Below the pieces are notes generated by a model. The model saw only the letters and a list, made by a program, of their open reading frames with translations. It had not been told where the DNA came from and did no database searches. Source: Desertimonas sp963733085 (lineage in GTDB: Bacteria > Actinomycetota > Acidimicrobiia > Acidimicrobiales > Ilumatobacteraceae). From it: a DNA stretch of 64,000 bases. Position numbers and translations under genes: made by a program. The stretch spans positions 248,001 to 312,000 of the forward strand of contig CAVTBY010000002.1 in the NCBI GenBank assembly GCA_963733085.1, written 5' to 3'. Shown in pieces: positions 34,376 through 43,511 of this stretch (positions within the stretch are counted from its first letter, which is position 1; each line of letters starts with the position of its first letter).

Positions 34376-36457
34376 ATGTCCAAGCGTGAGTATCCCCTCG
34401 AGCGATACCGCAACATCGGGATCATGGCCCACATTGACGCGGGCAAGACCACGACGACCGAGCGCATCCTCTACTACACCGGCAAGACCTACAAGATCGG
34501 CGAAGTCCACGAGGGCGCCGCGGTCATGGACCACATGGCCCAGGAGCAGGAGCGCGGTATCACGATCACGTCGGCGGCGACCACCGCCTTCTGGAACGAC
34601 CACCGCATCAACATCATCGACACCCCAGGCCACGTCGACTTCACGATCGAGGTCGAGCGGTCGCTTCGGGTGCTCGACGGCGCCGTCGCCGTGTTCGACT
34701 CCGTCGCCGGCGTCGAGCCGCAGACCGAGACGGTCTGGCGCCAGGCCAACAAGTACAACGTGCCGCGAATGTGCTTCGTCAACAAGATGGACCGCACCGG
34801 CGCCAACTTCTTCCGCACCGTGGAGATGATCGAGTCTCGGCTCGAGTCGACGCCTGCGGTGATCCAACTTCCGATCGGCAGCGAGGCTGACTTCAAGGGT
34901 GTCGTCGACCTCGTCAAGATGAAGGCGATCGTCTGGGACGGCGAGGAAAAGGGCGCCGTGTACCACGAGCGCGACATCGATCCGGCTCAGCTCGCCGAGG
35001 CCGAGGAGTGGCGGCACAAGCTGCTCGACGCGGTTTGCGGCGAGGACGACGAGGTTCTCGAGAAGTACCTCGGTGACCAGCCGATCACGGAGAACGAACT
35101 CAAGCACGTCATCCGACTCGGCACCCTCGCTGGCCACTTCGTCCCGGTGCTCACTGGTTCCGCTTTCAAGAACAAGGGCGTCCAGCCGATGCTCGACGCC
35201 GTCATCGACTTCCTGCCGAGCCCGCTCGACATCCCCCCAGCAGTCGGCACGAACCTGCGCGGCGACGAGGTCGTCACTCGTGAATCCGACGAGAAGGCGC
35301 CGTTCGCCGCTCTCGCCTTCAAGATCGTCAGCGACCCGTTCGGCAAGCTCACCTACTTCCGCGTCTATTCCGGCCAGATCAACAAGGGCGACGAGGTCTA
35401 CAACTCGACGAAAGAGCGGCGCGAGCGACTCGGCCGCATTCTCCTGATGCACGCCAACCAGCGAGAGGACCTCGACACGGCGATGGCCGGTGACATCGTT
35501 GCCGGGCTCGGCTTCAAGGAGACGACGACCGGCGACACGCTGTGTGACCGCAGCGACCCGATCATCCTCGAGCGGATGGAGTTCCCCGAGCCGGTGATCC
35601 ACGTCGCCATCGAGCCGAAGACGAAGAGCGATCAGGACAAGCTCGGCAAGGCACTGAAGTCGCTGTCCGACGAGGATCCGACGTTCCGCATCCGCAGCGA
35701 CGAGGAGACCGGCCAGACCGTCATCTCCGGGATGGGCGAGCTGCACCTGGAGATCCTCGTCGACCGCATGCAGCGGGAGTTCGCCGTCGAGGCGACGGTC
35801 GGCAAGCCGCAGGTTGCGTATCGGGAGACCGTCACGGAGCCGGTGCGGTCGGTCGAGTACCGGCACATCAAGCAGACGGGCGGCTCAGGTCAGTTCGCCG
35901 TCGTCAAGCTCACCGTCGAACCGAACCCCGGCGGCGGCTACGAGTTCGTCGACGACATCAGCGGTGGGCGTATCCCGCGCGAGTACATCCAGCCGACCAA
36001 CCAGGGCATCCAGTCGGCCCTCGACAACGGCGTGCTCGCCGGGTACCCGACCGTCGACGTCAAGGTCAGTCTCGTCGACGGCGCCTACCACGACGTCGAC
36101 TCGTCGGAGATGGCCTTCAAGATCGCCGGGCAGATGGCGTTCCGCAAGGCCGCTCAGGCGGCCAAGCCGGTGCTGCTCGAACCGATCATGGCCGTCGAGG
36201 TCGTGACGCCCGAGGAGTACATGGGCGACGTGATCGGCGACCTGTCGAGCCGGCGTGGCCGCATCGAGGGGATGGAGGCCCGCGGCAACACCCAGGTGGT
36301 GCGGGCCCAGGTTCCGCTCTCGGAGATGTTCGGATACAGTACCGACCTCCGTTCGCGCACCCAGGGGCGCGCCACGTACACGATGCAGTTCGACGCCTAT
36401 CACCAGGTGCCGGAGAGCATCGCCAGCGAGATCATCAAGCGGGTTCGCGGCGAGTGA
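34376..36457 (+). CDS. fusA: Translation elongation factor G
   Basis: 693 residues from ATG 34376 (MSKREYPLERYRNIGIMAHIDAGKTTTTER), preceded by GAGGAAG; an in-frame extension upstream overlaps the leader hairpin and is rejected. GTPase motifs are AHIDAGKT, RGITIT, DTPGHVDF and NKMDRTG. Domains III-V follow, with the usual GSGQFAVVK-type region. It catalyses ribosomal translocation and is intact. Separation from rpsG by 25 kb is unusual. Confidence 0.98.
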   Translation: MSKREYPLERYRNIGIMAHIDAGKTTTTERILYYTGKTYKIGEVHEGAAVMDHMAQEQERGITITSAATTAFWNDHRINIIDTPGHVDFTIEVERSLRVLDGAVAVFDSVAGVEPQTETVWRQANKYNVPRMCFVNKMDRTGANFFRTVEMIESRLESTPAVIQLPIGSEADFKGVVDLVKMKAIVWDGEEKGAVYHERDIDPAQLAEAEEWRHKLLDAVCGEDDEVLEKYLGDQPITENELKHVIRLGTLAGHFVPVLTGSAFKNKGVQPMLDAVIDFLPSPLDIPPAVGTNLRGDEVVTRESDEKAPFAALAFKIVSDPFGKLTYFRVYSGQINKGDEVYNSTKERRERLGRILLMHANQREDLDTAMAGDIVAGLGFKETTTGDTLCDRSDPIILERMEFPEPVIHVAIEPKTKSDQDKLGKALKSLSDEDPTFRIRSDEETGQTVISGMGELHLEILVDRMQREFAVEATVGKPQVAYRETVTEPVRSVEYRHIKQTGGSGQFAVVKLTVEPNPGGGYEFVDDISGGRIPREYIQPTNQGIQSALDNGVLAGYPTVDVKVSLVDGAYHDVDSSEMAFKIAGQMAFRKAAQAAKPVLLEPIMAVEVVTPEEYMGDVIGDLSSRRGRIEGMEARGNTQVVRAQVPLSEMFGYSTDLRSRTQGRATYTMQFDAYHQVPESIASEIIKRVRGE

Positions 36458-36478
36458 ATCGCCGGAGCCAACCGTTCT

Positions 36479-36507
36479 TTGACAACCCAGATCAGCAACG
36501 AAATACC
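36479..36507 (+). promoter_or_regulatory. Candidate sigma-70-type promoter of tuf
   Basis: TTGACA, a 17-bp spacer, then AATACC (three of six consensus positions, including the central ATA). It lies in the 91-bp fusA-tuf gap, 42 bp before the tuf ATG. The shared 15-bp inverted repeat starts at its last base. Confidence 0.4.
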
Positions 36508-36521
36508 TGGGCACCGCCCAG
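36507..36521 (+). promoter_or_regulatory. Leader inverted repeat shared by translation operons (tuf copy)
   Basis: CTGGGCACCGCCCAG, identical over 15 nt to the element upstream of rpsL. It lies 27 nt before the tuf start. Confidence 0.45.
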
Positions 36522-36548
36522 ACCCGAGGACATTGGAGTCTGAAAGCC

Positions 36549-37734
36549 ATGAGTAAGGCGAAGTTTGAGCGTACGAAGCCGCATGTGAATGTGGGGACGA
36601 TGGGTCATATTGACCATGGGAAGACGACGTTGACGGCGGCGATTAGTAAGACGTTGGCTGAGAAGGGTTTGGCGGAGTACACGCCGTTTGATTCGATTGA
36701 TAAGGCGCCGGAGGAGAAGGCGCGGGGGATCACGATTTCGATTGCTCATATCGAGTATGAGACGGAGAATCGGCATTACGCGCATGTCGATATGCCTGGT
36801 CATGCGGATTACATCAAGAACATGATCACCGGGGCGGCGCAGGTGGATGGGGCGATTCTGGTGGTGGCGGCGACGGATGGTCCGATGCCCCAGACCCGTG
36901 AGCACGTGTTGCTGGCTCGTCAGGTCGGGGTGCCGTACATCGTGGTGGCGTTGAACAAGGCTGATGCGGTCGATGACGAGGAGCTGTTGGATCTGGTGGA
37001 GTTGGAGGTGCGTGAGTTCTTGACCGAGTACGAGTTCCCTGGTGATGATGCGCCGGTGGTGCGGGTGTCGGCGTTGAAGGCGTTGGAGGGCGATGTCGAG
37101 TGGCAGGCCAAGATCATGGAGTTGATGGATGCGGTGGATACGTCGGTGCCGGAGCCGCAGCGTGATTTGGATAAGCCGTTCTTGATGCCGATCGAGGATG
37201 TGTTCACGATCACGGGTCGGGGGACGGTGGTGACTGGGAAGGTGGAGCAGGGGACGATCCACACGGGTGATGAGATTGAGATTGTCGGGTTGCGGGAGAC
37301 GCAGAAGACGACGTGTACTGGTGTGGAGATGTTCCGCAAGATCTTGGATCAGGGTCAGGCTGGTGACAACATCGGTGCGTTGTTGCGGGGGACGAAGAAG
37401 GAGGATGTGGAGCGTGGTCAGGTGTTGTGCAAGCCGGGGTCGATTACGCCGCACACCAATTTCGAGGGTCAGGTGTACGTGTTGACCGCCGGCTGAGGGT
37501 GGCCGTCACAAGCCGTTCTTCAACAACTATCGGCCGCAGTTCTTCTTCCGCACGACCGACGTCACCGGCACGATCGAACTCCCGTCAGGGACCGAGATGG
37601 TGATGCCCGGTGACAACGTGGCGATGACCGTCGAGTTGGGCAAGCCGATCGCCATGGACGAAGGCCTCCGCTTCGCCATCCGCGAAGGCGGCCGCACCGT
37701 CGGCGCCGGCCGCGTCACCAAAATCATCAAGTGA
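36549..37734 (+). CDS. tuf: Translation elongation factor Tu, frameshifted and mosaic in codon use
   Basis: About 394 residues once one extra G near 37491 is discounted; as written, the frame stops at 37496 after VYVLTAG. GTPase motifs are GHIDHGKTT, RGITI, DMPGHAD, NKAD and SALKAL. The C-terminal part resumes in the next frame with GGRHKPFFNNYRPQFFFRTTDVTG and ends VTKIIK. Bases 36549-37490 favour G/T-ending codons (GAT, GGT, TTG, GTG, ATT), whereas the rest of tuf and every neighbouring gene favour C-ending codons. The switch coincides with the break. Confidence 0.93.
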
Positions 37735-37750
37735 TCGGCTGACTCACGAC

Positions 37751-38065
37751 ATGGCTCAAAGCATCCGCATCCGCCTCAAGGCGTTTGACCACGACATCAT
37801 CGACCAATCGACGAAGAAGATCGTCGAGACGGTCACCCGCACCGACGCCACCGTGCGCGGTCCGATCCCGCTGCCGACGGCAAAGCACCGCTACACGGTC
37901 ATCCGCGGCCCGCACATCGACAAGGACTCCCGCGAGCATTTCGAGATGCGCATCCACAAGCGCCTGATCGACATCGTCAACCCGAACAACAAGACGATCG
38001 ACAGCCTCCAGCGCATCGAGCTCCCCGCCGGCGTCGACATCGAGATCAAAATCCAAGCGTCGTAG
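37751..38065 (+). CDS. rpsJ: 30S ribosomal protein S10
   Basis: 104 residues with the signature SIRIRLKAFDHDIIDQST and HFEMRIHKRLIDI. It starts 16 bp after tuf. In most bacteria rplC follows immediately; here rplC lies 16.4 kb away, so rpsJ ends the fusA-tuf transcription unit. Confidence 0.98.
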   Translation: MAQSIRIRLKAFDHDIIDQSTKKIVETVTRTDATVRGPIPLPTAKHRYTVIRGPHIDKDSREHFEMRIHKRLIDIVNPNNKTIDSLQRIELPAGVDIEIKIQAS

Positions 38066-38149
38066 TTTCGAAATCCTCTCTTCCGTCAGTGGCGCCACCG
38101 GTGTACCGGGCGGGATCGACTCCCCACTGCCCACGGCGGCGTAGTCGGA

Positions 38150-38474
38150 TTAGCAGTCGAGGGTGGCGGCAGCCACCGCGCACAGCTCGTGACGGCGCGC
38201 TGGCGGGGAGCGTGCCGAGCTTGCGGGTAAGCATCACCTTGGGAAATGGGCGAACGTTGTCGAAGCTGGCGACCGACACGTGCGGGAGGCCTTCATCACC
38301 TCCGAGGGCGAGCTCGCTGGGCACGTTGCGGACCCGCGTGGTGACGGGTGCGACGAGAACCCGTTGCATCACTTCGTTCGCTGCATCTCGGCTGACGACG
38401 AGGTAGGGCCGGCCCTTCTCGTCGGGTGACTCACCCCACCACACGTCGCCGCGCGCTACCACCACTTCTCCCAC
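38150..38474 (-). CDS. MazF/PemK-family toxin (endoribonuclease), frameshift near C-terminus
   Basis: About 107 residues. MazF landmarks are RGDVWWGESPDEKGRPYLVVSRD and VLVAPVTTRVRNVPSELALG, then SFDNVRPFPK and KLGTLPAS. One extra base near 38196 sends the frame astray; removing it gives the typical ending LCAVAAATLDC and a stop at 38150. The written frame instead runs on into rpsJ. Starts at GTG 38474, 38465 or 38462 are possible; the latter two reduce overlap with the antitoxin gene. It should cleave RNA when freed from its antitoxin. Confidence 0.82.
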
Positions 38475-38719
38475 GGTTCTTCGTCAATCGACTCGATCGC
38501 CAGGCGTGTCGCGTCGGCCAGTTCTTCCTCAGACTCCGGGTGCTCGGCGAAGCCCCTGACGAACGCCTCGTCGATAAGGCGGCGGCGGTCGGCTCGGACG
38601 AGGCCCTCGAGCGCGTACCGCACGGCATGCGACCTGCTCTCGAAGCTGCCCTCACCGACCAGGCGGTCGACGTCGCTGACAAGACGCTCCGGGAGCTTGA
38701 CCGCGATCTGTTGCGTCAT
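38456..38719 (-). CDS. Ribbon-helix-helix antitoxin (CopG/MazE-like)
   Basis: 87 residues. The N-terminal RHH DNA-binding segment is QIAVKLPERLVSDVDRLVGEG, followed by SRSHAVRYALEGLV. An acidic tail ends EEPWEKWW, suited to toxin neutralisation. It overlaps the MazF gene downstream on the same strand. It probably represses its own promoter just upstream of 38719. Confidence 0.83.
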   Translation of the reverse strand: MTQQIAVKLPERLVSDVDRLVGEGSFESRSHAVRYALEGLVRADRRRLIDEAFVRGFAEHPESEEELADATRLAIESIDEEPWEKWW

Positions 38720-38845
38720 GCCGCGAGCATACCTAGACGCATGACACTGAGCAGCGTCGATCTGGGTGCCGTTCCTTACGATTCGCGCAACAAATGGGGT
38801 TCTCCTCGGGTTTCTGTGGGTTCAATGGAGTCAGCTGCCAGCGCT

Positions 38846-38897
38846 GATTCTGAGGCCCAAGACCTGACAGAAATGTCCGGATCGTGACCTCAGAATC
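38846..38897. repeat. Spaced inverted repeat in antitoxin-UDG gap
   Basis: GATTCTGAGG and CCTCAGAATC (10 nt each) are separated by 32 nt. The 275-bp gap 38720-38994 holds no convincing gene and is less GC-rich than its surroundings. The repeat may be a regulatory or relic element. Confidence 0.3.
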
Positions 38898-38994
38898 CGA
38901 GCACCCGGCGCGACGCCCGACACGACCGCTTTCAGAGCAGGCAACCGGGACGCAGCGCGCGATCAACCCACACGAACCCGAGGAGAGCCAACAA

Positions 38995-39708
38995 ATGGCA
39001 CCGAGAATCGTGAGTCGCGGGATGAGCGTGGACCTCGACGCGCTCGCAGAGGAGATCGTCGGGTGTCGGGCGTGTCCGCGGCTCGTCGAATGGCGGGAGC
39101 GGGTCGCTGTCGAGAAGCGGGCGGCGTTCGCCGACGAGGAGTATTGGGGCCGGCCGGTGCCCGGATTCGGCGACCCGGCTGCACGCATCGTCGTCGTCGG
39201 GCTGGCTCCAGCGGCGCACGGCGCCAACCGCACTGGCCGCGTGTTTACCGGGGATCGCAGTGGCGACTGGTTGTTCCGCGCCCTTCATCGGGCCGGACTC
39301 GCCAACCAGCCCCACTCGGTGAGCGCGGACGACGGACTCCAACTGCACGACGTGTGGATCAGCGCTCCGGTCCGCTGCGCCCCGCCGGACAACAAGCCGA
39401 CGACCGCTGAACGCGACAACTGCGCTCCCTTCCTCGACCGTGAGCTCGACCTCCTCAGACCGCAGGTTGTCGTCTGTCTCGGTTCGTTCGGCTTCGCCGC
39501 TGTCTGCCGGCACTATGCCGTTCGTCCCCGCCCGAAGTTCGGCCATGGCGTGGCGATCGATGTGCCAGGTGGTCCGACGCTGCTGTGCTCGTATCACCCC
39601 AGCCAGCAGAACACGTTCACCGGCAAGTTGACCGAACGGATGCTCGATGACGTACTGGAACGCGCCGCCGCGCTCGCGAACCGCCGGGTGGACGCGGACG
39701 TACCGTAA
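38995..39708 (+). CDS. Family 5 uracil-DNA glycosylase (UDGb-like)
   Basis: 237 residues from ATG 38995, which has an AGGAGAG site 7 bases upstream; an in-frame ATG at 38884 adds a low-complexity extension and is less likely. Motifs are CRACPRLVEW with iron-sulfur-type Cys spacing, GLAPAAHGANRTGRVFTGD (motif A, Ala-rich as in UDGb) and CSYHPSQQNTFTGKL. It excises uracil or hypoxanthine from DNA. It is unrelated to the ribosomal genes around it. Confidence 0.88.
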   Translation: MAPRIVSRGMSVDLDALAEEIVGCRACPRLVEWRERVAVEKRAAFADEEYWGRPVPGFGDPAARIVVVGLAPAAHGANRTGRVFTGDRSGDWLFRALHRAGLANQPHSVSADDGLQLHDVWISAPVRCAPPDNKPTTAERDNCAPFLDRELDLLRPQVVVCLGSFGFAAVCRHYAVRPRPKFGHGVAIDVPGGPTLLCSYHPSQQNTFTGKLTERMLDDVLERAAALANRRVDADVP

Positions 39709-39711
39709 GGC

Positions 39712-40635
39712 ATGGCATTCCGTCCCTATCTCATCGAGGAAATCACCCGTGACTGCGCCGCCGGAGCGCTGACTCGCAGGGAGGCGATTCGCCGCCTCGG
39801 CATGTTGGGAGTCACCGGGGCGGCGGCAGCAGCAATGGTTGCTGCGGCACCGGTGCGAGCCACCGCCTCGAGCGGGTCAACCGTCCCTCCCACGGACGCC
39901 GACGGCGGCTCGACGGCACCACCCGAGGAGGCCGAGGAGATCACGTTCGCCGGTCCAGACGGCGAGCTGATCGGCGTGTACTCCGCCGCTGCCGAGCCCG
40001 CCAATGGCGCCGTGCTCGTGATCCACGAGAACCGCGGCCTGACGCCGCACATCCGCACGATCCCTCCGCGACTCGCCGCCGACGGCTACAGCGCGCTGGC
40101 GATCGACCTGCTCTCGGCCGAAGGCGGCACCGCAGGCATGAGCGAGGGCGACGCCCAGGCAGCGCTCGGCAACGCCCCGACGGAACGGCTCGTCGCCGAC
40201 ATGGTGGCGGGCCTCGACGAACTCGAACGCCGCAACCCCGATGCCGAGCTCGCGGTCATCGGTTTCTGCTTCGGCGGAGGGATGACCTGGACGCTGCTCG
40301 ACGCAGGCGATCCGCGGATTGCCGCCGCCGTGCCGTTCTACGGACCCCTACCCGAGGGCGCCGACTTCTCCGGGTCCCCCAACGCCGCTGTGCTGGGCAT
40401 CTACGCCGAGCTCGACGACTTCGTCAATCCGACGATGGACGCAGCCGCGACGGCGCTCGAAACAGCCGGCCTCGAGCACGAACTACGGACGTTCGAGGGC
40501 GTCGACCACGCCTTCTTCAACGACACCGGACGCAACTACGACGCAGACGCCGCCGCCGAGGCCTACGCGGCGATGCTCGACTGGTTCGCCACTCACCTCG
40601 GCTCGACATCGAGTGTGTCGACGACCGAGGCCTAA
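39712..40635 (+). CDS. Exported dienelactone hydrolase family protein
   Basis: 307 residues. The N-terminus has a Tat-like signal (RREAIRRLGMLGVTGAAAAAM) and a Ser/Thr/Pro linker. The DLH fold carries Glu in VIHENRG, nucleophile Cys in GFCFGGG (about residue 184), Asp in YAELDDFV and His in GVDHAFFND. The complete Cys-Asp-His triad supports an active hydrolase of lactones or esters outside the cytoplasm. Confidence 0.86.
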   Translation: MAFRPYLIEEITRDCAAGALTRREAIRRLGMLGVTGAAAAAMVAAAPVRATASSGSTVPPTDADGGSTAPPEEAEEITFAGPDGELIGVYSAAAEPANGAVLVIHENRGLTPHIRTIPPRLAADGYSALAIDLLSAEGGTAGMSEGDAQAALGNAPTERLVADMVAGLDELERRNPDAELAVIGFCFGGGMTWTLLDAGDPRIAAAVPFYGPLPEGADFSGSPNAAVLGIYAELDDFVNPTMDAAATALETAGLEHELRTFEGVDHAFFNDTGRNYDADAAAEAYAAMLDWFATHLGSTSSVSTTEA

Positions 40636-40724
40636 GAACTTGTCGACAGGTCCTTGGTAAGAGGTCGTTGAGAGCTGCCGTCCCTGCCGGGGCGCTGGCG
40701 CCACAGCACGGTAGACAGAGTTAC

Positions 40725-41888
40725 GTGACCTCGGTGTTGCCGCCTCCACCTCCTCCTCCGCCGGCGCCGCGCGCATCGCAACCGCAGGTCCGGCGGCCTG
40801 CCGGCCTCGTCGCCCTGGCCGCCGTCACCGCACTTGCCGCTGCCGCGTTCGGCGGTTGGTGGGTCGGCCGCGACGACGCGTCGGGGAGCCCGACGATTGT
40901 CGTGCCGACCGCCCCGGCGACGACGGTCAACCAACTCCAGGCCAGCGGGTCAGGTTCGACCAAGTCGGCGCAGACGTCGGCCGGGACGATCGACGTCGCC
41001 GCCGTCGCCGAGACGGTCGCTCCGAGCGTCGTCACCGTCAGCGCCACAGTGGGCAACGGTCAGGCGTTCGGCGAGGCAGTGGGCACCGGGGTGATCATCT
41101 CCGCCGACGGCGAGATCCTCACCAACGCCCACGTCGTCGCCGGCGCCCAGGACGTCCGGGTTCGCTTCGCCGGCAACACCGAGCCAGTTCCGGCGACGAT
41201 CGTCTCGTCCGACGCCGGCAACGACCTCGCCCTGCTGCGTGTCGACATCGACGCCGATCTGCCGCCAGTGACGATCGCCGATCCGGCGAGCATTCGCATC
41301 GGCGACCCGGTGGTGGCGATCGGCTTCGCGCTCGACCTCGACGGCGACCCGAGCGTCACATTGGGGATCGTCTCGGCGCTCGATCGCACGCTGACGATCA
41401 GCGACCGGGACAGCCTCGACGGACTGATCCAGACGGACGCGGCCATCTCCTCGGGAAACTCCGGTGGCCCGCTCGTCAACGCTGCCGGCCAACTTGTCGG
41501 CATCAACACCGCAGTCGCTGAGAGCGATGTGGAGGTGGCTGCGACGAATGTCGGCTTCGCCATCGGCGCCGAAGAGATCAACGAGGTGTTGCCACTGTTG
41601 CGCGACGGCGGTGAACGCGAGCCGGGCTTCCTCGGCGTCGTGCTGACCGACCGTGTCGACGGTGGTCTTGGTGCGCTCGTCGCCGAAGTCACGCCGGGCT
41701 CGCCTGCCGCCGATGCCGGCCTGCGCGTCGGCGACGTGGTCGTCGCCATCGACGACCAGCCGATCAACGGCAGCGGAGGGCTCGTCGGCGTAATCCGCGA
41801 CCATCAACCTGGTGATGAGGTCTCGATCGTCGCCGTCCGCGACGGCACCGAGGTCACCGCCACCGCCACGCTCGCCGACGCGCAGTAG
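40725..41888 (+). CDS. HtrA/DegP-like serine protease with PDZ domain
   Basis: 387 residues from GTG 40725. A proline-rich cytoplasmic start (PPPPPPPPAPRA) is followed by one membrane helix (about 28-48), a linker, and a trypsin-like domain with His in TNAHVV, Asp in DAGNDLALL and Ser in SSGNSGGPL. The PDZ domain is about 295-380 (GFLGVVLTDRV, SPAADAGLRVGDVVVAIDDQPI). It is an envelope quality-control protease. The short proline-rich N-terminus is common in actinobacterial HtrA. Confidence 0.93.
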   Translation: MTSVLPPPPPPPPAPRASQPQVRRPAGLVALAAVTALAAAAFGGWWVGRDDASGSPTIVVPTAPATTVNQLQASGSGSTKSAQTSAGTIDVAAVAETVAPSVVTVSATVGNGQAFGEAVGTGVIISADGEILTNAHVVAGAQDVRVRFAGNTEPVPATIVSSDAGNDLALLRVDIDADLPPVTIADPASIRIGDPVVAIGFALDLDGDPSVTLGIVSALDRTLTISDRDSLDGLIQTDAAISSGNSGGPLVNAAGQLVGINTAVAESDVEVAATNVGFAIGAEEINEVLPLLRDGGEREPGFLGVVLTDRVDGGLGALVAEVTPGSPAADAGLRVGDVVVAIDDQPINGSGGLVGVIRDHQPGDEVSIVAVRDGTEVTATATLADAQ

Positions 41889-41914
41889 GGAACGCCCGAT
41901 GTAGCGTCGGTGCC

Positions 41915-42725
41915 GTGGCGCCGACGGTTGGGGCGGTGGTGGCATACGGGAGTCGCTCGACCGTGCGAGAGCTGGGCACCGACGCCGTCGCCAAGGTGCC
42001 ATTGCCGGAGACTGCGGAAGCGTGGATTCGCTACGAGGCGGAGTACAGCACGGCCGTCTGCCTCGCCGGAGCGCCTGTTCCCGAATTTCTCGGCTTCATC
42101 GAGCACGATGATCGGATCGCTAGCGTCTATCGGCGCGCCCGCGGCCCGGTGATGTGGGATGCGATCGTCGAGGACCCGGCATCGGTGCCGTCGCACGCCG
42201 CCACTCTCGCCGAGGTGCACCGCCAACTCGCCGGCCTCGTCCCGCCGGCGGTCGTGCCGTCCTTCGCCGACCGCATCCGCTGCAAGGTGCGAGCGGCTGC
42301 ACCCGTCGTGGGGGTCAGCCCGGCCGAGGTGCTCGCCGTCCAGCCCACCGGCGGACCGATCGTCCTCTGCCACGGCGACCTCCACCCGAGCAATGTCATC
42401 CTCACCGGTGACGGGCCGATGGTCGTCGACTGGTTCGACGCGGGCCGCGGAGATCCGATCGCCGACATCGCCCGCTCGACGCTGCTGATCTCGCCCGACG
42501 CTGACGCTTCTCCCAGCCACCTTTCCGGCGCAGCGTCCACCGAGCTGCGCCGCACGGCTGACCGACGCCTACCTTGCCGCCCACGGCAACGTCGACGAGG
42601 ATCGGCTCGCCCGGTGGCGGGCCGTGATGGCAGTCGCCCGCGTCGCCGAGGGCGTAGCGGCCGCCGGACTGATCGGCCTGTGGCGCGCCTGGTCACGTTC
42701 GCGGCTCGCCGCGTCGAGGACTTGA
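41915..42725 (+). CDS. Aminoglycoside phosphotransferase (APH)-family kinase-like protein, one frameshift
   Basis: About 269 residues with one extra C near 42552 discounted. Kinase motifs are the Brenner loop VLCHGDLHPSNVIL and the DFG-equivalent VVDWFDAGRGDP. The corrected C-terminus reads RLTDAYLAAHGNVDEDRLARW and stops at 42725, one base before the convergent IMPase gene. The substrate is unknown; the family phosphorylates aminoglycosides, sugars, choline and others. Confidence 0.75.
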
Positions 42726-43511
42726 TCAGCCGCTCACGTCGACGAGCCGCCGCAGCTCGTCGAAGATCGCCGGTGCGGCGGCAATCGCCAAGCCGTGGTT
42801 CTCGGGGCAGGGCAGCTCGACGACAGCACCGGCTTCCCGGGCGACGAGCGATGCCGCCGCGTAGTCCCAGATCTTCGTGTCCCGCTCGAAGTACGAGTCC
42901 GTGCGGCGGCAGGCGACCCAGCACATCTGCAGTGCGGCCGATCCGAAGCACCGCACGTCCCGCACCTTCGGCAGCACACGCCCAACGACAGCACCTTGCT
43001 CAGCACGGATCGGAGCGTGGTACGAGAAGCCGGTCGTGACCAGCGCCTGACCGAGGTCCGAGCACGTCGATGCCGTGATCGGAGCACCGTTCGCCCGGGC
43101 GCCGGCGCCCAGCGCTGCGGAGAACGTCTCCCTTCGTTCGACGTCGACGACGGCTGCCGCGCTGACGACCCCATCGATCGTCGCGGCGATGCTCACCGCC
43201 ACCACCGGCAAGCCGTACCAGAAGTTGACTGTTCCGTCGAGTGGATCGACGACCCATTGCAATCGCCGTTGGGCGTCGATCGACCCACCCTCCTCGCCGA
43301 CGAATCCCGAACCCGGGGTGGCGACCGCGAGCCGAGCTTTGATCAGCTCCTCGCTCTCGAGGTCGGTCCGCGTGACGATGTCGGTGGGAGAGCTCTTCGT
43401 CGGTGGCGCGGCCACGTCGGCGACCCGTGAGCGGACGTGGTCAGCGGCCTCGGTGGCGACGGCCATGGCGATCTGTTCGAGTAGGTCCGCCGGCGGCAGC
43501 GCGTCAGACAC
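42726..43511 (-). CDS. Inositol monophosphatase family protein
   Basis: 261 residues. Metal-binding motifs are FVGEEGG, WVVDPLDGTVNFWYG and KIWDYAAASLVAREAG, complete for Mg-dependent phosphatases acting on inositol-1-phosphate or similar polyol phosphates. The GTG start overlaps the DeoR stop by 8 bases. It belongs to the polyol module with the mannitol-type dehydrogenase. Confidence 0.9.
   Translation of the reverse strand: MSDALPPADLLEQIAMAVATEAADHVRSRVADVAAPPTKSSPTDIVTRTDLESEELIKARLAVATPGSGFVGEEGGSIDAQRRLQWVVDPLDGTVNFWYGLPVVAVSIAATIDGVVSAAAVVDVERRETFSAALGAGARANGAPITASTCSDLGQALVTTGFSYHAPIRAEQGAVVGRVLPKVRDVRCFGSAALQMCWVACRRTDSYFERDTKIWDYAAASLVAREAGAVVELPCPENHGLAIAAAPAIFDELRRLVDVSG

Noticed and set aside
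36492..37454. Long minus-strand open frame opposite tuf (320 codons)
   Set aside because: It is rich in Arg, His and Leu with no domain, and arises because tuf here uses G/T-ending codons. The plus strand is certainly EF-Tu.
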